From the NCBI GenBank assembly GCA_006538405.1, contig BJKQ01000001.1, positions 3,658,001 through 3,722,000 of the forward strand: 64,000 nucleotides of DNA, given 5' to 3'. This stretch comes from Hansfordia pulvinata. Taxonomy: Eukaryota; Ascomycota; Sordariomycetes; Xylariales. Shown in pieces: positions 52,957 through 62,621 of this stretch (position 1 is its first letter; each line of letters starts with the position of its first letter). The position numbers and the translations under genes are program-made. The notes beneath the pieces are model-generated. The model was not told the origin of the DNA and made no database searches. It saw only the letters and a list, made by a program, of their open reading frames with translations.

Positions 52957-55900
52957 GGCCGTCTCCTATGCCGATGTTGTGCTGATGATATGGTGATGTT
53001 GTCACTTGTCGCAGTTCTTGTCGTCGCCGCCGTCCTTGTAGCTATTTGCTTGGTGCGGGCCAACGGTAAGATGCCTTGAAGACGCACCGGAGAAAGTCGG
53101 GGCGAAGCTGTGTTTCAAATCTTGTACGCTCACGACCAGCGGAGTACTGCAGGAGGGGGGCGGGCAGCCTTGCGGGCAGACCTGACCGTTGCGCCCTACA
53201 TATACCCGCGCATGCTCGTGTCTGGATGCGGAAGTAAGGGCTGCGGCTTGCAATCCTATCGCCGCCGGGATCAGATCCCTTGTCTCGGAGCTTTGACTGG
53301 GGATGTGCGTGGCGGGTGCTTATTTTTCGGGATCCCGAAGACACGCATTTCCACCCGCATGCACGCAGGTGTATCATGCTGTACCAGTCTCATGGGCTTG
53401 GGATATTAGGCTTTCCCCAGAAGCCCATGATGTCACTCACGGGACACAGCTCCGGGGATGGGACGGTACCCAGCCTGGGCGTTAGTAATATGTGCGCCTT
53501 GTACGGCTGATGCTGACCAGGAGCGAAGAGACCTGTCTGTCCGACGCGGGGATGATAATGCATGTGTGCTGCCGCGGGCGACTGCCAAGCCGACAGTTGA
53601 GCGGCGCGTGGGCGCGAGCGGGCAAGTTAAAATGTGACAACCATGTATGTCTGGTTTTACCTCACAGCTGCTGTCCTCCAGCAGCGTCGGGGCAATGTCA
53701 CCTTGAGATCTGAAGCTGCGGCTTGTCAGCAATCCGGTAGACTGGCCCATCTGGTGCAGGGAGGTCTGGAGGTGGATGGTGGCTGAGCGGGCGGCGTCAT
53801 CGCGTCTTGCAGCTCCGAGTGGTGAGCCGCACACAACTGGCGCGCGAGTTGCGTGCCGGGATTTGCACCCGACTGCGTCCCATTCGACGAGACCTCCCGC
53901 GCCAAGCCCGAGCGCATGGCGGATGGCAATATCGGGGATGCTGGGCCCCGATGCCCGACCCGGACATCACGTCACCCAGCGTCTTCATCCGTGGACTGTT
54001 GGACATAGAAAAAGATTGGAACACTTAACCGTGTAAGCGTGGCCACGCTAGACGAGCAGAAGGTGGTTGCTGGGGCTACCCATATCGGTGATTCCTGTAT
54101 CTGCGGCGTCGCCATCGTGCTTTTCCCAGGTTTGCTGGTGCGCATGAGTACGTGACCCAGATTCAAGCAGGCTGGCACGGCATGGGTTGTTTCTTTTGGG
54201 CTGCCCCGAAGGAAAAGCAACTCTCGCTATGCTGGCGGTGCTCATGTCAGTGCCGCCGAATTCCTCTGGGCGAAGCGGGTGGCGCCACCCCAGCCCGTCC
54301 GTCACCTTGCATGCCTTGACTGGCGGGTTTCTGGGTTATCCCTGGCTACTGAGCAGGACGTTGAGGAACAGCACATCGCCAGTCGCACAGCAAGATTCAG
54401 GACGGACGTGGGTGTACGGAGATGACACGGAATGGGCGTATCATCCCAACGTCATGCGGTCGCGAGTCCTGCCCACAGCAATCAACAGGCTTGAACCCCG
54501 CGCACGACGAGATGGCGCGCACGCTACCAAGCTTGAGTTCTTGCTGTGGTGAGAAATGTCACGCAATTGGCAGAGCGAACGGGCTCTGTCTGCTCTTCTC
54601 TGGGTTGGAACGCCTTGATGGGTGCGAGGCTATAGTCTGGAGCTATTTGGCCAGGCGCGGCGGGAGGCAGCCTGCCGAGGCTGGCTGACGCGTCGTCCGC
54701 GTAGGCCCTGCTGAGCACCCACCAGCCGTGGATGGCCACGTTGAGCGATAAGAAAGCCGGCTTGGGATGGCTAAGCACAGTCATCGGGGCAGACTTGGCG
54801 ACGCTGAATCATCGGCGGGGTATCTGATATCGCGAGGATGGATCGGTAGGTAGGTAGGTAGATAGGTAGGTAGGTAGCTTAGGTGGGTGTCTGGATGTGG
54901 CCCAGGCTCGGGAAATGTGCCGTGTCTCTTGAGTATCGAGTTGGAGAAAGAAGAAACATTCGACGGGGATGGATTGGACTGGGAGGGAATGACGAGAGCT
55001 CGGCAGATTCGATGTTGTGGAAATGTTGAATTCGGTTGGTGGCTTCGAGGTGAAGAAGGCAACGTTCCCTGAACAACTTGGCAGCCCCAGACTAATCGAG
55101 TTCCGCCCGGCTCCGTCTTCGAAACGCACCTGCCAACCATACAAACAATCTGCCGGTCGTAGCTTCCCGAACTCGCCGCTAATTGCTCCTTGGATCCTAC
55201 ACGGCATTGAAGGTATCAAGTACTTAACATCCAAGTTGAATCCAGATAAACCCGATATCCAATACATATACCTTACGTAGGTACCTCCATGCAGAATATA
55301 TACGGTACTTCAGGTATCTACTAGGTATGTACACCGACTTTAGTAGGTCGGGGGCCTTCATTATTGGCATCTATCCTGGGTAGTTTCCATGATTTTTATT
55401 AAGAGACGGGTGGGAGTGAGCTCCGTGAGAGCGAGCTACTCGGGCAGGTGTGCCTCACGTACGTTACTTAGTGAAGGCAGACATAGCCTTCCTTTAGGTA
55501 GCGATTGTTCATTAGAACTTCTATAGTATATCTCTTTAAGCTATTTTCACTAAAGATAGGTAGGTATGCCAGTCAATTTTCGTGGGGTTGTAGACCTTCA
55601 TATCCCACAATTCAGGAAGCAGACACCCCCCAGGTCAATACCGCGAGTCTCCAGAGGCTGGAAATCGACTGGGGCAGACACTGCGATCCTTGCATTGAAA
55701 CTACCAATGAGACGCAGCTGTTAGCTCTCTGCTACAGTAGGATCATAATCAAGTCTTGCTTGGCCGCGCCCCGAATACGGGCAACCCAACGAACGAACCT
55801 ATGCGACCAGGACGCTGTGGCTTACCAAGGCATGGGGTCCCGCCGAGTTCCTGGTCGTACACAAACAAAATACCCCCTCTGACTTTCGCGGTGACCGGCC

Positions 55901-56884
55901 ATCTTCAAAACCCCCAAAATGACTCATTCTGCACCCGCTCGAGACCGCTTCCAAGATCCGTGCTGATCGGTGATGCTGGCCGACTCGGCACGGGTAGGTG
56001 CATAGGCTTCTGTGACGGCCAGCATTTTTGTCATTTTCTGCCTGCATGAATCTGTTTGTTACCAGATGGGCCAGCATTCATCTGACCGAGCCATGGCGGC
56101 GAATTGGTTGGCTGTCATTCGGCTGGTACGAGCCGCGCATGACGCGAAACTGATGGTGACTCGATAGGTTGAGCTCTTCCGTTCCCAAAGTCTAGCTTTG
56201 TGACAACCTGCTTGTCAACTTCATACGGTAACAGCCCGCTAGTTCCGAATTGTATAATAGTGGTCGCGGCGGATACTCTTGCCGTTCAATGGCATAGGTC
56301 TTCACCGAGCCTCTGGTTATGAGTGAGCGAACACCGCGATTCTCGGGAACCTGCAGGACCCGACTCCTGGCCGGTCGACCATCGTCACCTGACAAAGCTG
56401 ACTTGTCAGCTCTTCCGTCATGCTCTTGAACCAGCGACCCGGAAGGCATGACGTAGTGGGGTGATAAGCATGGTCCTCGAGGATGATGATGCCAGAGACC
56501 CCTCGTAAAGGACTGCGCGTGTAGATATATGTAACTTTTGACTTGCTTGTACCCTCCCCGGCCCGGGATTTCACTTCGGCGGCGAGGAAAGGCGTGTATG
56601 GGAAGAGACGGCTACGGTTGCAGCCATGCCACCGCGCCAGGCCGGATGTTATGGCAGACGTCAACAAGCCACATCCCCGAGACTGGGGCCCCCGGGCCGA
56701 TGCTAAACAACCAGTTCGTACTCCTTTTCTTCTGTTTCCGAGCTTGGTACCCGATGCATAATACGGTCGTCTCGTCTGGCCAGATGAACCGACTTCAGAA
56801 GCAGCAAAGAGATACAAGCTCGAGAGAACCGGATCCTGAATAGCTCGCTCTCCGAGCCGCCACCAACCACCTCCCCTCATTGCA
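52957..56884. other. Intergenic region
   Basis: No supported gene. Minus-strand frames at 53.4-54.3 kb were checked for a DOMON domain that could belong to the b561 gene, without success. A TAGG tandem lies at 54845-54879. The stretch 55.25-55.60 kb is more A/T-rich than its surroundings. A 187-codon minus-strand frame at 56317-56880, directly upstream of the next gene, has mixed composition and no recognisable motif. Confidence 0.55.
54845..54879. repeat. (TAGG)n tandem repeat
   Basis: Eight or so GGTA/TAGG units with one TAGA variant. The same tetranucleotide occurs as short runs at many other intergenic places in the window. Confidence 0.88.
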
Positions 56885-57910
56885 ATGTCGTTCTATCCTT
56901 GCTACGGTGCCCATGACGACGGCCATCACCACCATCAGTGTTTCTGGACGACAGCTGGCCACGTCGAAGACGACCAACCCGTAGGGTCTCTCCATCACTC
57001 GAGCCAGGACTGGCGGACGGCAACCACTCATCGCGCACACATCTGGCACCAGCACGGCCGCTCCATGTCTCAGCGGCGGCGGCGGCCGCCTTCACCAGTC
57101 AGAATGCCGGCTTTCTGGGCTCACCCTGTCGATCCTGGTACCTATTCCTGCCGTCCTTGCCCCACCTGTTCTGTGGAAGAGCGCCTGCACTGGGAGCCGC
57201 CGTTGCAGGGCCGACAGCCTGCGCGCGTGGTTGAGGTCATACTGCCGGACAGCGTCTATATCTGCTACTTGGACGACCTGGAAAAGCATCTACCCCATGC
57301 CCGATACTTTGGGCTAGACAAGGGATCGCCTGTGCTATTTCCGCTCGAATCGCTGCTGCATGAAGCGGGCGCGGGTGGCGAGTACGGCGGCTACATGGCT
57401 GCCATGGTCGCGGGCGCGCTTCACAACATGTTCCGAGCCTTTGAGCGGGTTCGCGGCGCAGGGACGACGGTGGACCTGTTTGACAAAGCGAGCGCGCTGC
57501 TGACGTATGGTTCGAACGGACGCGGGTGCTTCCGGACTTCCTTCGACCTGTTCGTCGGGACTTGCGCTGCGCTCGACTCGGAAAAGGGGCTGGGCTGCAG
57601 CGAAGAGCTGCTGCGACAGCTCGGGACGTTCGCGCTTCAGCTTCGCGCTTCGCCGCACCCGGCGTCGCGACAGCACGGCACTGCATGGCCTATAGGAACC
57701 GTCGAAGCCCTCTTCGCCAGCTACTCAAAGGTCTTCCGCGCCGGAGCGCCGGGACACAGCATGGAAACGCTGCGCTCGCTGTGGGAGTCTCTCGAGCTCG
57801 AGCTCAAGGGCCGACTGATGCGCGAAATGGCCGTCGAAATGCGTTGCCATCCATGTCACAGCAACGTGCACACCATGTATCGGGCTCTGCATGACATGGG
57901 ACTGGCCTGA
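56885..57910 (+). CDS. Unrecognised 341-aa protein with His-rich start and paired Cys motifs
   Basis: Single exon, 341 aa, ATG preceded by CATTGCA. I do not recognise the family. The N-terminus is short and His-rich (MSFYPCYGAHDDGHHHHQCF), a basic stretch follows (SQRRRRPPSPVR), then a compact Cys motif SYSCRPCPTC-like at residues 88-95 (Cys89, Cys92, Cys95). Residues from about 110 on look like a folded domain: ARVVEVILPDSVYICYLDDL, FGLDKGSPVLFPLESLLHEA, GGYMAAMVAGALHNMFRAFE, and a long amphipathic helix SLWESLELELKGRLMREMAV. It closes with another Cys/His pair, RCHPCHSNVHTMYRALHDMG (Cys321, Cys324). The Cys/His pairs at both ends suggest metal binding, but that is inference. No signal peptide or membrane helix. 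Good length and composition argue that this is a real gene. Confidence 0.7.
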   Translation: MSFYPCYGAHDDGHHHHQCFWTTAGHVEDDQPVGSLHHSSQDWRTATTHRAHIWHQHGRSMSQRRRRPPSPVRMPAFWAHPVDPGTYSCRPCPTCSVEERLHWEPPLQGRQPARVVEVILPDSVYICYLDDLEKHLPHARYFGLDKGSPVLFPLESLLHEAGAGGEYGGYMAAMVAGALHNMFRAFERVRGAGTTVDLFDKASALLTYGSNGRGCFRTSFDLFVGTCAALDSEKGLGCSEELLRQLGTFALQLRASPHPASRQHGTAWPIGTVEALFASYSKVFRAGAPGHSMETLRSLWESLELELKGRLMREMAVEMRCHPCHSNVHTMYRALHDMGLA

Positions 57911-60459
57911 AGCGATGCGAGGCATCACTCAGTGGTGAGAATGATCCGCCGTGGCCAAATGCGCGGCACGTGTGATGAATTTTGCAGGCTCTATCTTTCG
58001 CCCGGCGAAGAAGACTATGCCACAGGTGATGGGGTCTTTAATCTACCATAGCTGCATACGACTCTGCACGCCTAACACCCCGTGGTGTAAGAATAGGGAT
58101 CGGGAAGCTGGGCCTGCATCATGAGCCATAGCAGGAATGAACAAGAACATGGCCCGGTGATGATTCGTGCCCGATGAGTACTCGCGTAACGTGACTGGCG
58201 TCATTTGTCTATGGGCTTCTGGCATCTGCCCATTGATGCCCCCTCACACGTTCCTGGAAAAGGAGGTTCGGGTACTCGTCCCACCGCGATTGGGGTGATG
58301 CCAGCCCACATGGGCTTGAGCTTGCTTGTGTCAGGGCCACCAAGGTTGGCGAGCTAAGGCAGTAATGAAGAAGCGACCCAGAAACGTGGCGGTCGCAGAT
58401 GGTCTGCTCATGGGCACGTGCACACATTCGGGCGACATCCGCTCACCGTAACGTTCTCAGAGGTCGCCTCCTCTCACCGCATTTCTCTGGTGAAGGACTC
58501 GTTTTCCGCGCTGACTTGGAGACGTGGCGTGAGTTTGATCTATCTGTAGATAGAGTATCATACTGCCGGCGCAGACGTGTTGCGAAAAGCTGCAGCGGAA
58601 GCGCTGTGTGTCTCTACCGAGTACAGAGATGCTTGCTGTATGGATGCTGCAGATTCTTGGTTCCGAGGTCGAGGGACACGAAGCGCGACCAGCCCGTGCA
58701 GCCCAGAGGAGTGTGCTGTCATGGGCCCAGTTCTTCTCTCCACACTGCAGGGACGGCCCGCCTCGCCAGCGGCAGGGCTGCTCAGGCTAGACTGTGGTCA
58801 GCAAAGCTTCGGTTCGCACTGCTGGCGGCGGCAGTTGGTGTTGCTGAACCCTGAATCTGCGGTGCGCGCGTGGACGTCTCGAAGGTCAGGGCCAGCAAGC
58901 TCTTTTTTCACCTCTTCAGTACGAGGTACTCAAGTTCGATAATGTGCACAGAGGCCTTCATGTGATGATCGACGTGCTTGATGCAGTGAGTTGACGGGGC
59001 CGTACTCGTATGCGCCAACCCCGCGGCTTTGACCACCCGCTGAGACCGTTGTTGCCACCCTGATCCCCGCCGCGTGATGAAGTGGCCGAGACTTGGCTGA
59101 ACGGTCTCCGCCGCCGTGCCGCGCGCGCAGCAAACCCGCTGCACCCCATCAGGGCCCATCAGGAGGCCCGTCGACCGGTCACAGAGTGGACGGGGAGCGA
59201 AACGAGCCATTCGCAGCACGGGGCACAGTGGGGATAGCCTCCGGTACCCGCCAGGCGCCTGCGCTGTGGTGTGATTCGAGTGATCCGAGGCGGGCGCAAA
59301 GCGAGCAGGTCGCTGGAGAAGGAGGGCTGCACTCCCGCAAAGCGGCACATTTGGGTGTGTGAGGTGATGAAGGAAGAAGAAACAAGGCGGAGAGCATGGA
59401 GCTGGAGGGGAGCACTGGGGGAAATAAGGAAGAAATAAGACAGAGATCGTCTGCATCCGAGATGCAATGCAAAATGCAATGCAAGGCAGGCACGACGTCG
59501 GTGGCTATCACAGCCAGTCGTGCCTGCCACTGCCCGTCTGCAGCCCTACCCAACGAAGGCAGGCACCCAGAGTCGAAAAATGGCAGAGAAGGAACAATGG
59601 AGACCGCTGGAGGGCATTGGCATTGGTACACGAATATGTCGGGTCCAGTACGAGTACCTGTGACCCCGTGGACGACCTACATGTCAGGTAGTAGGTCTTG
59701 ATGAGCTGTTTATTCAATGGCTGCCCATATCTCTGGTCCTTCCTCGCCCCATCGTAGGCCTCACTTTCCGATCCGCGACCCACCTCAACTGCGCGCCCTC
59801 GTGTCTGCACCTGCGGCTTCTCACGCGCCATCTTGTTATTTTCTCCTCGAAAGGCCTCGGCCGCCTCGCCATTGCAGGTGATAGCCAGTGCGAGCCTCGA
59901 CCCGGCCTGTTCTCCGTCCCTCCTGAGCGGCATAAAGAGACCCTCCAAGCAAGGGCCGCATCACGCCGGCGGCTCAGCACAAAAACCACCCATCCTGCGC
60001 AAGCTTTCTCGTCGCCAACCCAGCCCCTCCGAGCCGGTCAAGTTCAAGGCCTCCTACGCTAGATTGGCCCAGCCTCTTTCCCCGTCTCTACCGTCAAACC
60101 CTTCCAAGGGGCTCCCTTCCCTCAACCCTGCTTGCCAGAGTGCTGGTGCTGGTGCAGGGCCGGCCATTGCTGCCCAACCCTGGCCAACAGCCTCAAAGAC
60201 GTCGGTTGAGTCTTGACAGAACATCACGGTCCACCACCCACCGCAACTGCCAGCCCCGTGCGCCGGGCCCGGGCAACCCCTACCATCCCGGTCACCGCTC
60301 GGGCTCGCCTCTATCTGCACCTCCCGAACTCGGCCTATCCCTGCTTTATCTCGCCGGCACTCGGCCTCTTATACCCTCCTTCTTGTCTATAGGTCCGATC
60401 CGCGCCGCGCCCTGTCTGGCTTTTGCTTTTGCCCCCTCACGCCCTCACACCTGCGAGAC
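57911..60459. other. Intergenic region and leader of the 431-aa protein gene
   Basis: No supported gene. TACTCGTA at 59003 and TACGAGTA at 59649. From about 59.75 to 60.46 kb the + strand is C-rich and probably promoter plus leader of the next gene; a frame there (59833-60216) is Ser/Pro-rich and ends before the start codon. Confidence 0.55.
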
Positions 60460-61907
60460 ATGGAACACGATGCGATCTCACACAGGGCAAAACTCAAGCC
60501 AATACTTCATCAAAAGGTTGTGCAGCCAGGTGTGACACCGCCGCCCTTGGTTGAACTGGTGCCGACGCCGGCGTACTCGTATTCAGCGCCCGGGGACGGA
60601 GACGGAGAAAGACCCACTCCGCGCTTCGACCTGCCACCTCCCGGCGCGACTCCGGGGCCCGGGGCGACAGCCCGCTTCGACTTGACGCCGCTTGACTCCG
60701 GCACCGTTCCTTCATCGCCGCAGCAGCCCACGCCAGGATCCGGCCCCGTCTCCGAGCCCGCTCCGGACCCTGAGCCGTTGAAAACACCGGCAACACCGAT
60801 AACTCCGTACACACACGTCTCCTTCGCGCCGCCGCCGTCGTACCGCGACTATGACGATCAACAAACAAGATATTACCGCTCTGCGCCATCCTCCATTGTT
60901 CAGCAAGGACTAATACCGGAGATCCCTCATTTCCACCGGCCACGCCGGCCGCTGGTTGCTTCACCATTTGCAGGCACTGATATTCGGACGATCCAGGAAG
61001 CCTGCGAATTCTCTCTGCGCGAATATCAAGTTTTGCAACGCCAGCGACGGGAGCTGCCCATGTTTACAGTGTCGAGTACCACGACTTTCGATAGTGGAGT
61101 CAGAGCGACAGCGTCGGCCGCCGAACAGCGAGAGCGAACGAGGCGCAAAATCGACGAGCGCTTGTGGGCACAGGGTGACGTGGTATTGGCGGATCTCGAT
61201 ACTCTATCGCATGAGGTCGCAATACTGGCGGCGCGCGCGGAAGCGCGGCGTTGGCGCCAGTGGATGATCGGAGGGCTAGGGTGAGTTTTTGTTTATTCGC
61301 CAAACGTGCCGACAGCTCCTCATCCGCCGCTTGCTTTGCCATCTTTGTTTGACCCCCACCCTGCCCTTCTGACTCCTGTGAGCATTGCATTGGCTCTGCC
61401 TTCTCCATACTTATCGATACCGCGATTGCCAGGGCCGCCTTCATTCCGATAATCCGCCGCCTTTTTCGCCGGCCAGACGGGTCTTCAGAGGACGAGAAGG
61501 CGGGATTTGCAAGGGCGGACGAGAACTACTACGAAAACGACCCTTTTCACTACTCGGGCAGCAACAATGATGCCCGTCGCCATCCTACCAAGGCAGCGGC
61601 GAATGATACCGAGCACGCGTTCCGGCGCTCACGGGCGCTCATCACTCGACTGCTCTCCACTGGAGTGGAGCGGTGTGTAGCTTCTCGTGTGGCTGCCGTG
61701 GCGGCTTTCCTGCTGTCGGTGCTCTGCGTCTTCGAGGCCGAGGTATCTGTACGCGTTGCGCGCACCTTAGCACGCCGCTTGCGCCGCCTCCGCGATCGCG
61801 TAGAAAGTGGCGTCGAGCTCGACTACGATGCTTCATCACCTTCAGGCGGCGGCGGCTCCGATCTGGCTGTCCTCCGTGGCTGGCGGTGGCGAGTGCTTCT
61901 GTGGTGA
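60460..61907 (+). CDS. Unrecognised 431-aa protein with Pro-rich N-terminus and one C-terminal membrane helix
   Basis: Two exons, 60460-61280 and 61433-61907, with a 152-bp GT-AG intron that keeps the frame (GGL-G-AAFIP), 431 aa. I do not recognise the family. Residues 1-150 are Pro/Thr/Gly-rich and disordered, with two short copies of RFDLPPPG/RFDLTPLD. Residues about 160-275 are charged and helical: TDIRTIQEACEFSLREYQVL, RERTRRKIDERLWAQGDVVL, ADLDTLSHEVAILAARAEAR. A short hydrophobic stretch spans the splice junction (WMIGGLGAAFIPII), an acidic/aromatic loop follows, and a clear hydrophobic helix lies at about 355-374 (CVASRVAAVAAFLLSVLCVF), flanked by an Arg-rich helix (ARTLARRLRRLRDRV). 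The layout suggests a membrane-anchored protein with a cytosolic coiled-coil part; topology is inferred. The start has a good context (GAGACATGG). Confidence 0.75.
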
Positions 61908-62621
61908 GACGATACCATACAGTCGAGGGAGCTGTCTATCGTGGCTTGAGCCATCGAAAAAGATGCAGCTCGTGTAAGATTCAAGGAAGAGCTGGGAGAA
62001 GACCTCCCATTGAGCTTCCAAATCCAAGGGGGAGACTGAGGGCGGAAACCGAAAGTAAAAGCATAAGCGATGCATGAGCGCCTGACTTACAGATTTTTGT
62101 TTGATATTTATCCTCACGTTCAGTCAGGCTCTTCAGGTTTCTTTGGGTTGGAGTTCTGCCCGTTTTTCTCGTAGCGTTCATTTCCATTCACCTTGCAGCA
62201 CAAAGAGTACGGGTAGGCAAGGAAAATTCCGGAAAATGTGCACACGCTCCGCCAGGTCTTGTCCAATTCGATAAGCCCGTGATGCAGTTCAGTAACCCGC
62301 TCGGCTTCAAAGAGTCAAAACACAAACAGGACAAGATATCCGGGCTTCCTAAAAAGCCAAGTCTCGGACGATCCAGGGCATGCGCAAAGTCATCAGTCGA
62401 ATTTTGAACCCATCCCGCCCGTCTTTTGAATTCTCAGCATCGGGTATCCACGCCTGGTAACGCCGCATTAGTGCAATGCATTTCCCTTTGCTGCACTACA
62501 AGGTAATAAATTACAAGGTTTTCCCACCGCATGGCCGATTCGTATGTCCCACCCGGTTACCCGGTTTCCAAGGCGCTTCGTCCAAGACGCACAGAAAAGA
62601 ATGCATGGGACGCCTTCCGCT
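61908..62621. other. Convergent intergenic region
   Basis: Between the stop codons of two convergent genes; should hold both 3' UTRs. No coding sequence seen. A TTTATCC/AAATTAC-type A/T-richer patch is near 62500-62520. Confidence 0.65.

Noticed and set aside
53850..53930. Possible tRNA T-arm on the minus strand (TCGGG, loop TGCAAAT, CCCGG)
   Set aside because: The five stem pairs form, but the loop lacks the TTC of box B, and no acceptor stem, D-arm or anticodon arm can be built around it.
52957..54305. Upstream minus-strand frames as DOMON exons of the b561 gene
   Set aside because: No DOMON-like sequence or signal peptide could be read in any frame.
56317..56880. 187-codon minus-strand frame just upstream of the 341-aa protein gene
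   Set aside because: No recognisable motif; it probably overlaps the promoter of the plus-strand gene.
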